Positions 1 to 10,597 of a DNA stretch of 64,000 nucleotides are shown one piece after another. The stretch is from Hypomesus transpacificus (Eukaryota > Chordata > Actinopteri > Osmeriformes > Osmeridae), in the NCBI RefSeq assembly GCF_021917145.1, contig NC_061078.1, positions 10,429,604-10,493,603 of the forward strand, in the 5' to 3' direction. Both the position numbers and the translations under genes were made by a program. A model generated the notes under the pieces. That model saw only the letters and a program-made list of their open reading frames with translations. It was not told the DNA's origin and searched no databases. Every line of letters begins with the position of its first letter. Position 1 is the first letter of the stretch.

Positions 1-978
1 TAGTGTAATTAAAGTGGCATTTCATGACATTCCGAGTATTCTCATTGTATGACTTCTTTAGTTATCTGAACATTAGTAGGTATTCAATAGGTCACCACTT
101 CATCTGTTTGATATTGCAATATTCCACAACCATTACTGTCAACACAATTCATTTCCTTACATGGTTACTTTTCTTATGTGAATATGCTTACATTTTAAAT
201 CTTATGTTTTCTGTTATTTACATAATTATTTCACATTTACATGTATTCATTTATCAGACTTTTATTCCCAATATAATGTACAAAAGTCCACATGGTAAGC
301 GCAGCAGACAATCAAGCATTTAGAATGCCCAGTTCTCTCACCATTATAGGGAGTTATGTCAAAGGACAATCTGTGTCGCAAGACCTGTTTTGTAAAATGT
401 TGCACTGTTGAGTTGGGATGTTGATGCACTGTGCCTGGTGAAATACAGACCGCTCCCTGGCACTAACCACGGAAATACTGTCCAACCAAACCCTTCTGAT
501 CCTTGATTATTATTTGCACTATTTACGTAGATGTCTATGTGTATGAAAGCATCTGCTATTTAAATACAAATTTAAATACCTCTAAAACTATTGAACCTGA
601 AACTGCTTGCTTTCAATTTCAAAGAAATTTACTTGAACACTGAAGGTTCTGCCATTACAAAATGAAAACCCTTCAATCCATAGTATAGTATGAATGTTAA
701 ATATCATGATTTAAATGTATTCATGTTCTTAAAGTAATTGGTAGTATAGTGCAAAGTAATGTAGTAGTAAAATAATTCATAATGATGTGCTTTTTCTTGT
801 TACTTTGTAAACCAATAAAGGCATGTGAGAAAATGGTCTATGGTGAGAAAGAGTGTCTTTGAACAAACTGTTCAGTGATAATATGATCCTGAACATCAGA
901 ATAGCAAGGTTTGATTATGGTAGATGTAATGTCAGAAGTAACTTGTTGAAGGTCAATTGAAAGCCTTTGTGTTTGTAG
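1..978. other. AT-rich stretch without a recognised gene
   Basis: No conserved coding segment is visible in any frame. A canonical AATAAA lies at 814-819 on the + strand and could be the polyadenylation signal of a gene ending just outside the window or of a lost chymotrypsinogen copy; this is inference. The open frames here are short and have no recognisable composition. Confidence 0.4.
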
Positions 979-1254
979 GCTGTGGTCCTCCTGCCATCCA
1001 GCCTGTCATCTTTGGCTAAACAAATCAAGACAACAATGTTGCACACTCGGGAGTTACACTGTAGTCAAATGTCATAATCTGACCATGGGGTTCTATCATT
1101 AGGCTGTGGCTCACATGCCGGCCAGCCTGTCATCACCGGCTATGCCCGCATTGCCAACGGTGAGGAGGCCGTGCCCCACTCCATGCCGGGATCGTACGCC
1201 GGCGTCACTGAGCTCTGTGCCTGGGCTGACTAGGTCATTGCTGCCAACTAAAGG
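979..1254 (+). pseudogene. Chymotrypsinogen relic: two exon 2 fragments, one fused to exon 7
   Basis: Two pieces derived from a gene like the intact chymotrypsinogen downstream. Piece one (979-about 1017) copies the first ~40 bases of exon 2 and then runs into sequence matching intron 1 of the intact gene. Piece two (1103-1254) begins with the same intron-1 end and AG acceptor, copies exon 2 through the Pro-His-Ser codons, then jumps near 1180-1184 directly into exon 7 (Met-Pro-Gly... to the Ile-Ala-Ala-Asn C-terminus). Exons 3-6 are missing. The join keeps the reading frame and sits at a CTCC shared by both parents, as expected of a microhomology deletion. A TAG at 1231-1233 replaces the Gln codon found in the intact gene. 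There is no first exon, and neither His, Asp nor Ser of the triad survives, so this cannot make a protease. Confidence 0.88.
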
Positions 1255-2340
1255 TGTACAAACTTGTTTGTACTACTTTGAAACCAGTGAAACAAGTTTC
1301 TAGTCAGTATTATTGTTTCCCTTTTTAACCAAGGGATTATCGTGAATGTTCCTAAAATAAAAAATGTACAATATAAAGATGTCTTGTATAAAATATTGTG
1401 TTAGACGTTGAAATGTGCAGATGTAAACATAGTATTATCTGAGTCATGACTAACCAAAAACCTGACCAAGGAAACACAGCGTACTGCAGTTAACTATTTG
1501 ATTGAGGGTATGAAGGAGGAGCAGAAATGTTTTAGGGTCTTACCCCTCTGCACTTTTTGCAAAGGAATGACATAGCACAAATTGTCCATTGTTGGGACAA
1601 TGACTAGGTTTGGTCCAAAATCAAATGCTTAAAGAAGCACATTCATCTAATAATTGAAGACTTAGTAGACAAAAGAAAGAATATGTAGTGGATATGGTGC
1701 TCCCACCACATCCACAACAGGCTTTTTTCATAATGAGGATTTTGCATGTACAATACAGTATGGGTAGCATTGCATATTTCTCAGGACAAGTCAATGTCCT
1801 GGGAATGGGTCAGGTGTGTGCTACAGTAGTGACCTTGTGTTGTGTACTTGTCTTATCAGTACAACACGTACAAGCATCAGTTAACATGTTAATACTTTAA
1901 AACTGTTTGGATGAAAATGTTTAAAAGAAAACATTCTCCTGAAGCCCTACCACAGTTATTGAATTGAATCTCAGTCCAAGAATCATAATTTGAGGAACCT
2001 TCCAGGCTGGAAAAAAGCTAGACTGTTTATCGCTTAGGTTGGAAACCAGTCCAGTTAAGTGTATTTTGCTACTGTTGCTGATCCTGACAGATTACTCACA
2101 CACTCTACCCTGAGCAAGCATATTTTAAAGATACATTTAATTAAGCAAGACAAGTTACGACTGTACACTTGGGAACAATTGAAAAAATGAATTTCACTTA
2201 CTCCTCAATGGTAAATATCAGAAAAGCATTGTGACTGCTAAGGCCATGGTCTATTTTTATGGAAAGGATGATGTAATCTTTCCATTGCAAGCTGTACAGT
2301 ATCCCAGAAGTCAACAGATAAGATACGTCTGGCCCTCAGG
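1255..2340. other. Intergenic stretch upstream of the chymotrypsinogen gene
   Basis: No coding exon is recognised. The segment links the relic to the TATA box of the intact gene, and its last few hundred bases are where pancreatic promoter elements would be expected. I could not identify a specific PTF1 or HNF1 site with confidence. Confidence 0.4.
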
Positions 2341-2348
2341 TATAAAAG
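2341..2348 (+). promoter_or_regulatory. TATA box of the chymotrypsinogen gene
   Basis: TATAAAAG starts 43 bases before the initiator ATG at 2384. With a usual ~30-base spacing, transcription would start near 2371 and leave a 5' UTR of only about a dozen bases, typical of pancreatic protease genes. Confidence 0.8.
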
Positions 2349-2383
2349 ACCCTCAGAAAAGGAAATCCCACCAAGCTTCAAAC

Positions 2384-4310
2384 ATGGCCTGTCTCCTGAT
2401 CCTTTCCTGCCTTGCCTTTGTTGGTGCTGCCTACGGTATAAGAACTTTAAGACTTTCTCTGGTTTTGTCACTGAGTGGTACTGCTTGTAATGTTCTTACA
2501 CACCTTAATGCTCAAGGGATTTGCAGTCTTTGTAGTTTCTACTAGTAGCTATACAAATACGTTTTGTATGTCTTAATGTATGCTAACCAAATTTAGACAA
2601 ATCAATACAACAATGTTGCACACTCAACATTGTTGCTCACTATAGTTCTACAGTAGTCAAATGTGATAACCTGACCATGGGGTTCTATCATTAGGCTGTG
2701 GCTCACCTGCCGTCCAGCCTGTCATCACCGGCTATGCCCGCATCGTCAACGGTGAGGAGGCCGTGCCCCACTCCTGGCCCTGGCAGGTGTCCCTGCAGGT
2801 GAGGCGGAAATTGACAGTTTTGATCAATTAGCAGTCCTTTGAAATGCTCAATTTTTGTGAATGAAAAACAATTAATGATATTCAAGTAATTATTCTTACA
2901 GACTAATTGATCATAATGTGTCTGGACCTAGATGTATGTTTTATTTATTTTTATGTCATGTATTTTATTGCAGGACTACACTGGCTTCCACTTCTGCGGT
3001 GGCTCCCTGATCAATGAGAACTGGGTCATCACTGCTGCCCATTGTGGTGTGAAGTGAGTACTGTATTACCTGTTATGGTCTCCATTGTGACACAGATCAT
3101 TATTTTTGTGATACAGCTGTGTACTGACAAGAAAGGTCTGTTTCAGGACTTCTCACCGTGTCATCCTGGGAGAGCATGACCGCTCTTCCAACGCTGAGGA
3201 CATTCAGACCATGAGGATTGGCAAGGTAAAAAACAACAAGCAAGCTGCACAATACTTAGTAGAATGAAATCATTTCTAGCTGGTTGGTACTGTGGACTGG
3301 GATGCTGACTGGGGAAATATGATTTGACTGACAGGTCTTCAAGCACCCCAAATACAATGGCTTCACCATCAACAACGACATCACCCTGATCAAGCTGGCC
3401 AGCCCTGCTCAGATGGGTCTCCGTGTGTCTCCTTTGTGTGTTGCTGAGACCGGTGACAACTTCCCTGGTGGCATGAAGTGTGTGACCTCTGGCTGGGGTC
3501 TGACCCGCCACAATGGTAACGTATAATCTTCATCTCAAGGTCATGACGGCACCAGGTATATTTATGTTTTAGGCCGCCTAAAACTGTGGAACATTTTTTA
3601 TTTTTGTGACTTTTATGAAGGCACTCTGTTCTTGTTATAGAATTAAAAAAAATGCTTATATAGGCTTTTTATTTCTTAACTTTTTTGTTAATTTATTATC
3701 CTTTATTAATGGGTTATTCCATTGAGTCACTTTTACATGAATGCCCGGTGCCTTTCTGTAATCTAAATATAAAATGTTCTGCATTCAAATCATTTGTTTT
3801 TAACAAATGCATTTGTTGACTTCATGAATGTATTTGGCACATTAAAATAAGATTCCCCTCCCTCCAGCCCCCGACACCCCCGCCCTGCTGCAACAGGCTT
3901 CTCTCCCTCTGCTGACCAACACTGAGTGCCAGCGTTTCTGGGGCAGCAAGATCACAAACCTCATGATCTGTGCTGGTGCCTCTGGTGCCTCCTCCTGCAT
4001 GGTGAGACTCTTTCAAACGTTGTCCCCGAAGGATTCTACCAAGAGATGATGTCACAATACTTTGAACATGTTTTAAACATATCCTTGAAGTCCTGTGCTT
4101 GGATTATTGGATGCAGACTGAACTCAAAGTGTATTTTTTGTATTTCAGGGTGACTCTGGTGGCCCCCTGGTCTGTGAGAAGGCTGGTGCCTGGACTCTGG
4201 TTGGTATCGTGTCCTGGGGTAGCGGCACCTGCACCCCCTCCATGCCTGGAGTGTACGCCCGCGTCACTGAGCTCCGTGCCTGGGCCGACCAGATCATTGC
4301 TGCCAACTAA
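2384..4310 (+). CDS. ctrb: Chymotrypsinogen B-type serine protease (7 exons, 263 aa)
   Basis: Secreted pancreatic zymogen that cleaves after large hydrophobic residues. Exons: 2384-2435, 2695-2798, 2974-3053, 3147-3225, 3335-3515, 3868-4001, 4149-4310; all introns are GT-AG, the phases join, and the total is 264 codons with stop, the family's usual length. Residues 1-18 are a signal peptide. The propeptide starts at Cys19 and the activation site is Arg33-Ile34 (IVNG). The triad is His75 (TAAHC), Asp120 (NNDITL) and Ser213 (GDSGGP). Ser207, six residues before the catalytic Ser, is the S1-pocket Ser189 equivalent, and the SWGSGTC glycines keep the pocket open, which marks chymotrypsin rather than trypsin or elastase specificity. 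The start is the first ATG after the TATA box. A decayed paralogue lies just upstream, so this locus has duplicated before. Which numbered ctrb copy this is cannot be told. Confidence 0.96.
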
Positions 4311-4347
4311 AGTTGTGATCACTACAAAAAAAATAATTTTTGTCATC

Positions 4348-4353
4348 AATAAA
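4348..4353 (+). terminator. Polyadenylation signal of the chymotrypsinogen gene
   Basis: AATAAA lies 38 bases after the TAA stop, giving a very short 3' UTR, as is usual for pancreatic enzyme mRNAs. Confidence 0.8.
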
Positions 4354-4979
4354 CATCTTTGTTTATCTAAGATTGTTTAAGACTATGAAATTATTCACTC
4401 GTTGTTGACCAGCAAAGCATGGAAGGCAGACATCAATACAGCTCATATTAGCATCTAAAAGGTGAGTGCGAATAAATGTAAATATAAATAAATGAACAGT
4501 ATTAATGCACACAAAATCATCTTTTAAAATGTCAGTTTAAAGACAACTTTGTTTGCAATTACCCCCCAAGAAATTAATGAGAGTGTGATAAAATTACAAT
4601 GTTCTATTTGAACAAAATTACATTAACGCTATTAAGGTAAACTGCACAAAAAAATAACAACAACAACTTTTGTCTAAATCTTTCCTTTTAATCATGACTT
4701 CAATTCTCCATCAGATGAATAAACCTTACACATTAGCCTCTTGATCATGAGTAACATTTTCTGTTTCATTGCATTGTAAATTCAAACGGAAGGGATTATA
4801 CATATGTTAGAATACATAACAAATGAAATCACACACAGGAATAAAGAATAGACTCACCCATTAAGTCTGCATATATTTTTGGTCTTATAGGAATAAATAT
4901 ACCTATAACACTATGTTCAGTATAGTCAGACTTGGTGGGCAATGGGACTAAGATGGGGTGGAGGGGGCAGTGGATTGTA
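4354..4979. other. Convergent intergenic stretch between ctrb and the agouti-family gene
   Basis: AT-rich, with no coding segment seen. It should hold the 3' UTR of the minus-strand agouti-family gene. A variant signal ATTAAA (minus strand) occurs near 4686-4691 but is weak evidence for the cleavage site. Confidence 0.4.
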
Positions 4980-6231
4980 CTAAGTGCGTCCATGGGCACA
5001 GTCCTGTCCAACCCGGCGACAGGAGCAATAGGCTCCGTAGAAGCGGCAGTGACAGGTGTCACACGGTTCACAGCAGGCCAGGTGGTGGCCCTGCTGGCAG
5101 AACTGAAAGTGGGGGATACAACGTCGAGGTGAACGCATAGCTCTGCTCTGGAGCTGCACTGCCTCAGCAACATCCTGGTGACACAATGCACACACACGTG
5201 CATAGACACACACACACATGCAAACACATACATGCACACATGTATACATACACACATACAGAAAACAGACAAAACAAATACATACATACAACATATTAAA
5301 CTTAGTTCCGAGGCTTCAGTCACATTATACAAATAATGTATTGTTCTTATAATTTATAATACTTTTGTTTTGTCTACCAGATGATCTGCTATTATTATCA
5401 TTTTTATAAAATCACATTAAGCATTTGTGACGTGCAGTTGAAAAAAACACTCTTTGTATCATAGTAGATTTGTAGCACACTATTTTATGGTCTATATTCT
5501 AACACATATCTATGAAACTTATTACTCTGATTCTTGAAGGCACTATTTTAATTTACAGACTATCACAACAATATATCAAAATAAAAAAACAATTATCATA
5601 TACATAAAAAATATGAATCCAAAATAAATAAGTGAAACAAGTATTGTGGGCTTGTCATCTCATCCTGTCAAATGCCGTTAAGTTGCTTAAACCCACTTAT
5701 TGTCCATCTAAATATATATGGTCACTACATGATTACGTTACTCATACACATTATGCACACACACAAACCTCATCATAAGATCCTGTGTCCACCATCATCT
5801 GCTCCTCCTCAAATTCAGTTCTGAAATGCACTGGATCCATACTGGATTCGGAGCCTTTCCCTATGGAAACACAGTTTTCAGTTAAGTTCCTCCCTTTTTA
5901 TTTCCCCATAAAATAAACACGAATCTAAGAAACTGATTGGAATCAGTGAGCGGTACAGTCGGATTTTAAGGCATTTTAGTGTTTCTCACATGAAAGTACA
6001 GTATTTGTATGCATTGATCATTTCCTGATGCTATTTGTAACTGTGCCCTGGTTAAACGAATGTATTTTCAGTTAAAGTCTGACACCACTAACCTATATCT
6101 GGGAGGAAAGAGTCCTCGCTCCTTCTCAGGCTGGGATGAGTGTCATCCAAACGCATGTCGCTATGGACCAGCCCAGATGCCACGTGGATGAGATTGAGCG
6201 TCCACCAGAGAAGTATCATTGAGTTGAGCAT
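4980..6231 (-). CDS. agrp: Agouti-related peptide family melanocortin antagonist (141 aa)
   Basis: Secreted cystine-knot ligand of melanocortin receptors (AgRP acts on MC3R/MC4R in feeding control). Coding exons: 6231-6093, 5860-5769, 5174-4980; GT-AG introns, phases consistent, 142 codons with stop. Residues 1-20 form a hydrophobic signal peptide. The middle is acidic and hydrophilic. Residues 96-136 carry all ten cysteines in agouti spacing, preceded by a basic Arg-Ser-Pro-Arg-Arg that fits proprotein cleavage. The receptor-contact loop between two cysteines reads R-F-Y-G-A-Y (121-126) where the family normally has Arg-Phe-Phe. A neighbouring atp6v0d1 matches the human AGRP neighbourhood. 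Teleosts keep two agrp ohnologues (agrp1 and agrp2/asip2b), and I cannot say which this is. A possible in-frame start 21 codons upstream in a first exon is described separately. Confidence 0.9.
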
Positions 6232-6564
6232 GTTGACCAAATGCAACAATCCAAAGTAGATTTCTCTATGAGGAAAGAAAGGATGGGTTTGATGGAATGC
6301 ACACACTGTAATTTTCAGTCACAGTCTCATCATGCAGTTGTTTAAATTGACCGGACATCAGAGTCCCATGTCAAGAACAAATGACAAAGATGGTCAACTG
6401 GCTAGGACATACACACAGAGAAAGAGAGGAAAACAAGATTTTTCCAACGGAAAAAAAGATGACAGAAAGACAACGCAAAGAGAGAGAGAGACCCAGAGAG
6501 AGACAGAAAGAGAAGTGTCAAGTAATTCCTCTGACCTGTAGTCCAATGAACTCCTCTTCTCCAT
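6232..6564 (-). other. agrp: 5' exon(s) of the agouti-family gene, possible N-terminal extension
   Basis: An acceptor (CATAG) places the 5' end of the signal-peptide exon at 6265, so 6265-6232 precedes the chosen ATG. Upstream, a donor at 6536/6535 ends a candidate first exon. An ATG at 6564-6562 in that exon would splice in frame and add 21 residues before the signal peptide. The first-exon TATA box predicts transcription starting near 6558, inside or after that ATG, so I prefer the ATG at 6231. The first exon is inferred from splice and TATA signals only. Confidence 0.45.
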
Positions 6565-6582
6565 TTAGAACTCTGAGGGTTT

Positions 6583-6589
6583 CTTTATA
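6583..6589 (-). promoter_or_regulatory. agrp: TATA box, probable promoter of the agouti-family gene
   Basis: TATAAAG on the minus strand, about 50 bases before the donor site of the candidate non-coding first exon. Position and orientation fit a focused promoter for this gene. Confidence 0.5.
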
Positions 6590-6599
6590 AAGAGCCATC

Positions 6600-7375
6600 C
6601 TTGATCTATTGCAGTGGTGGTGGAAGGGGAGTGGTCATCATGAAGCCTCTTTTTCAACCTCAAGAGCCTTAGGGCCCATAATACGCACACACAAAAGTCA
6701 ACAAAAAAAAAATGTGGGTGGTGCGATTGATGTTAATATAACAAAGATCACCATTAGAACACTGTCCTGTGGTTTGACCTCAAGGACATATACAACTTGA
6801 CTTGTGGCATGCACAGAATTGGTAAGTGCAAGTAAGAATCATCAGTAATGAATCAACTGATTAATCAAATTGTGTGTTGGAATCAAAGTTTGTGTATTAC
6901 AAAAACATGAAAATGTGTTTTTACCACAACAATGTTCTGTAATGTCAATAATATTTATAAACTGGGTCTTAGGTGTTGATATGTTGTGCTGCTTGAAAAA
7001 ACTGAAATACCTCACGTGCATGATAACAGGAACAAAAAAGATATTAGGTATCCTCTGTGTGTCTTTGGCTCACCTAATTGTTTTCTCTGTGGACATGTTG
7101 ACATATTGATCAGAATGTTGTGGTTCACAGGAAAAGAAACTGCGTCATTCTGGTTCTTCCATTAGAAGGCACCCACTTAGTGTTGGAACTGGAACATCTT
7201 CAGATATGAGCTAGTTCATCCACCATATATGCCACTTAACCTCTTAGTGAAATACCCAGAATCCAAATCACTGTCACATTGTCCTGTAATGAAACTCAAA
7301 ATAGTGCACTCAGCACAAATCAAATAAATGTTTTATGTGTGCACATAATATACGTGGATTAAAGTGGTTATTTTA
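6600..7375. other. Intergenic stretch between agrp promoter and LINE
   Basis: No coding or RNA gene recognised. It should contain upstream regulatory sequence of the agouti-family gene. No repeat structure beyond short A-runs was seen. Confidence 0.35.
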
Positions 7376-7387
7376 GCTGTGATACAT
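7376..7387. repeat. Target-site duplication, LINE 3' side
   Basis: The 12-base GCTGTGATACAT is repeated exactly at 10747-10758. The two copies bracket the retrotransposon and fix its ends at 7388 and 10746. Confidence 0.9.
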
Positions 7388-7395
7388 CGTCGTCG

Positions 7396-10300
7396 TCATC
7401 TGCCGCTTGTCCGGGGATCGGGTCGCGGGGGCAGCGACCTAAGCAGGGAGGCCCAGACTTCCCTCCCCCCGGCCACTTCCGCCAGCTCTTCCTGGGGGAC
7501 CCCAAGGCGTTCCCAGGCCAGCTGAGAGACATAGTCCCTCCAGCGTGTCCTGGGTCTTCCCCGGGGCCTCTTCCCAGTGGGACGTGCCCGGAACACCTCA
7601 CCAGGGAGGCGTCCAGGAGGCATCCTAATCAGATGCCCGAGCCACCTCAGCTGGCTCCTCTCGACGCGGAGGAGCAGCGGTTCTACTCTGAGCCCCTCCC
7701 GGATGACCGAGCTTCTCACCCTATCTCTAAGGGAGAGCCCGGACACCCTACGGAGAAAGCTCATTTCGGCCGCTTGTATTCGCGATCTCGTTCTTTCGGT
7801 CACTACCCATAGTTCGTGACCATAGGTGAGGGTAGGAACGTAGATCGACTGGTAAATAGAGAGCTTCGCCTTTCGACTCAGCTCCTTCTTCACCACGACG
7901 GACCGATGCAGAGCCCGCATCACTGCGGACGCCGCACCGATCCGCCTGTCGACCTCGCGCTCCATTCTTCCCTCACTCGTGAACAAGACCCCGAGATACT
8001 TGAACTCCTCCGCTTGGTTCAGGATCTCCTCCCCGACCCGGAGATGGCACTCCACCCTTTTCCGGTCGATTACCATGGCCTCAGATTTGGAGGTGCTGAT
8101 TCGCATCCCAGCCGCTTCACATTCGGTTGCGAACCGCTCCAGTGAGAGCTGAAGGTCACGGCCCGATGAAGCCAACAGGACCACATCATCCGCAAAAAGC
8201 AGCGACCCGATCCTGAGGTCACCAAACCGGACCCCCTCAACACCCTGGCTGCGCCTAGAAATTCTGTCCATATAGGTAATGAACAGAATCGGTGACATAG
8301 GGCAGCCCTGGCGGAGTCCAACCCTCACCGGAAACAAGTTCGACTTACTACCGGCAATGCGGACCAAACTCTGGCACCGGTCGTACAGGGACCGGACAGC
8401 CCCGATCAGGAAATCCGGTACCCCGTACTCTCGGAGCACCCCCCACATGAGCCCCCGAGGGACACGGTCGAACGCCTTTTCCAAATCCACAAAACATGTG
8501 TAGACTGGTTGGGCGAACTCCCATGTACCCTCCAGGACTCCGCGGAGGGTATAAAGCTGGTCCACTGTTCCACGGCCAGGACGAAAACCACATTGCTCCT
8601 CCTGAATCCGAGGTTCGACAATCCGACGGACCCTCCTCTCCAGGACCCCTGAATAGACTTTCCCAGGGAGGCTGAGGAGTGTGATCCCCCTAAAGTTGGA
8701 GCACACCCTCCGGTCCCCCTTTTTAAAGAGGGGAACCACCACCCCGGTCTGCCAGTCCAGAGGCACTGTCCCCGATGTCCACGCGATGTTGCAGAGTCGT
8801 GTCAACCAAGACAGCCCTACAACATCCAGAGCCTTAAGGAACTCCGGGCGGACCTCATCCACCCCAGGGGCCCTGCCACCGCGGAGCTTTTCAACCACCT
8901 CGGCGACCTCAGCCCCAGAGATAGAAGGGCCCCCCCCGATGTCCCCAGACTCTGCCTCCACGTCGGAAAGCGTGTTGGTGGAATTAAGGAGGTCTTCGAA
9001 GTATTCCTTCCACCGATCCAGGACGTCCCCCGTCGAGGTCAGCAGCGCACCATCCCCACCGTATACAGTGTTGACAGAGCACTGCTTCCCCCTCCTGAGC
9101 CGCCGGATGGTGGTCCAGAACCTTTTTGAAGCCGTTCGGAAGTCATTCTCCATGGCCTCGCCGAACTCCTCCCATGCCCGGGTTTTTGCCTCCGCGACCG
9201 CCAAAGCCGCGTTCCGCTTGGCCTGCCGGTACACATCAGCTGCCTCTGGAGTCCTACCAGCCAATAAAGTCCGATAGGCCTCCTTCTTCAGCTTGACGGC
9301 ATCCCTCACCTCCGGAGTCCACCACCGGGTCCGAGGGTTACCGCCGCGACATGCACCGACCGCCCTGCGGCCGCAGCTCCGGTCAGCCGCTTCAACAATG
9401 GAGGCCCGGAACATGGCCCATTCGGACTCAATGTCCCCGGCCCCCCCCGAGACATGATCGAAACTCTCCCGGAGGTGGGAGTTGAAGCTCCTTCTGACAG
9501 AGGGTTCCGCCAGACGTTCCCAGCAGACCCTCACATTACGTTTGGGCCTGCCAGGCCTGACCGGCGTCCTCCCCCACCATCGAAGCCAACTCACCACCAG
9601 GTGGTGATCAGTTGACAGCTCCGCCCCTCTCCTCACCCGAGTGTCCAAGACATGCGGCCCCAAGTCCGATGACACGACTACAAAGTCGATCATCGAACTG
9701 AGACCTCGGGTGTCCTGGTGCCAGGTGCACATATGGACACCCTTATGCTTGAACATGGTGTTTGTTATGGACAAACCGTGTCTAGCACAGAAGTCCAACA
9801 ACAAAACACCACTCGGGTTCAGATCGGGGGGGCCGTTCCTCCCAATCACGCCCCTCCAGGTCTCACTGTCATTGCCCACATGAGCACTGAAGTCCCCCAG
9901 GAGGACGAGGGAATCCCCAGGAGGAGCGCTTTCCAGCACCCCCCCCAGAGACTCCAAAAAGGGTGGGTACTCTGAGCTGCCGTTTGGTGCATAAGCACAA
10001 ACGACAGTGAGGACCCGTCCCCCCACCCGAAGGCGGAGGGAGGCTACCCTCTCGTCCACCGGGGTGAACCCCAATGTACAGGCGCCGAACCGAGGGGAAA
10101 CCAGTATTCCCACCCCAGCTCGACGCCTCTCACCAAGGGCAACTCCAGAGTGGAAGAGAGTCCAGCCCCTCTCAAGGAGACTGGTTCCGGAGCCCACGCT
10201 GTGCGTCGAGGCGAGGCCGACTATATCTAGCCGGAAACTCTCTACCTCGCGCACCAGCTCAGGCTCCTTTCCCGCCAGCGAGGTGACGTTCCACGTCCCC

Positions 10301-10587
10301 AAAGCTAACTTTTGCAGCCGAGGATCGGACCGCCAAGGCCCCCGCCTTCGGCCGCCGCCCGTCTCACACTGCACCCGACCCCCATGACCCCTCCTGCGGA
10401 TGGTGAGCCCACTGGAAGAGGGTCCCACGTTGTCTCTTCGGGCTGTGCCCGACCGGGCCCCATGGGAAAAGGCCCGGCCACCAGGCGCTCGCCATCGAGC
10501 CCCACCCCCGGGCCTGGCTCCAGGGGGGGGCCCCGGTGACCCGCTTCCGGGCAGGGGCAACTGAGAACCATTGTTGTATTTCTTCAT
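7396..10587 (-). CDS. LINE endonuclease-reverse transcriptase polyprotein (1063 aa)
   Basis: Encodes the enzyme for target-primed reverse transcription. Residues 1-95 are Pro/Gly/Arg-rich and low in structure. Residues ~96-335 form an apurinic-type endonuclease: GTWNV (97-101), DIVGL (121-125), GDFS (231-234), SSMIDF (297-302) and STDHH (325-329). The reverse transcriptase covers roughly 520-830, with APGVDE, the CGFRPGRGT and LRQGCP motifs and the catalytic FADD at 798-801. The C-terminal ~200 residues carry the basic GHLIRM...[11 protein letters not shown] region common in this fish family. The frame has no stop or frameshift. Two endonuclease oddities: the metal-binding Glu expected after DIVGL is absent (AST), and the Asn expected in GDFN is Ser234 by a single A-to-G change. 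The start chosen is the first ATG after the 5' UTR; shadow frames on the + strand are ignored. Confidence 0.92.
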   Translation of the reverse strand: MKKYNNGSQLPLPGSGSPGPPPGARPGGGARWRAPGGRAFSHGARSGTARRDNVGPSSSGLTIRRRGHGGRVQCETGGGRRRGPWRSDPRLQKLALGTWNVTSLAGKEPELVREVESFRLDIVGLASTHSVGSGTSLLERGWTLFHSGVALGERRRAGVGILVSPRFGACTLGFTPVDERVASLRLRVGGRVLTVVCAYAPNGSSEYPPFLESLGGVLESAPPGDSLVLLGDFSAHVGNDSETWRGVIGRNGPPDLNPSGVLLLDFCARHGLSITNTMFKHKGVHMCTWHQDTRGLSSMIDFVVVSSDLGPHVLDTRVRRGAELSTDHHLVVSWLRWWGRTPVRPGRPKRNVRVCWERLAEPSVRRSFNSHLRESFDHVSGGAGDIESEWAMFRASIVEAADRSCGRRAVGACRGGNPRTRWWTPEVRDAVKLKKEAYRTLLAGRTPEAADVYRQAKRNAALAVAEAKTRAWEEFGEAMENDFRTASKRFWTTIRRLRRGKQCSVNTVYGGDGALLTSTGDVLDRWKEYFEDLLNSTNTLSDVEAESGDIGGGPSISGAEVAEVVEKLRGGRAPGVDEVRPEFLKALDVVGLSWLTRLCNIAWTSGTVPLDWQTGVVVPLFKKGDRRVCSNFRGITLLSLPGKVYSGVLERRVRRIVEPRIQEEQCGFRPGRGTVDQLYTLRGVLEGTWEFAQPVYTCFVDLEKAFDRVPRGLMWGVLREYGVPDFLIGAVRSLYDRCQSLVRIAGSKSNLFPVRVGLRQGCPMSPILFITYMDRISRRSQGVEGVRFGDLRIGSLLFADDVVLLASSGRDLQLSLERFATECEAAGMRISTSKSEAMVIDRKRVECHLRVGEEILNQAEEFKYLGVLFTSEGRMEREVDRRIGAASAVMRALHRSVVVKKELSRKAKLSIYQSIYVPTLTYGHELWVVTERTRSRIQAAEMSFLRRVSGLSLRDRVRSSVIREGLRVEPLLLRVERSQLRWLGHLIRMPPGRLPGEVFRARPTGKRPRGRPRTRWRDYVSQLAWERLGVPQEELAEVAGGREVWASLLRSLPPRPDPRTSGR

Positions 10588-10597
10588 GGTTGGTTTT

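Noticed and set aside
2231..2545. 104-codon frame covering the chymotrypsinogen promoter and exon 1
   Set aside because: Only the part from the ATG at 2384 to the donor at 2435 is coding; the rest is promoter and intron read through.
4829..5332. 167-codon minus-strand frame overlapping the agouti cysteine exon
   Set aside because: Wrong frame: the adjacent frame carries the ten-cysteine domain bounded by an acceptor and a stop. This one is a shadow extended by a CA repeat.
8681..9277. 198-codon + strand frame inside the LINE
   Set aside because: Antisense shadow of the reverse transcriptase frame in GC-rich DNA; no family recognised.
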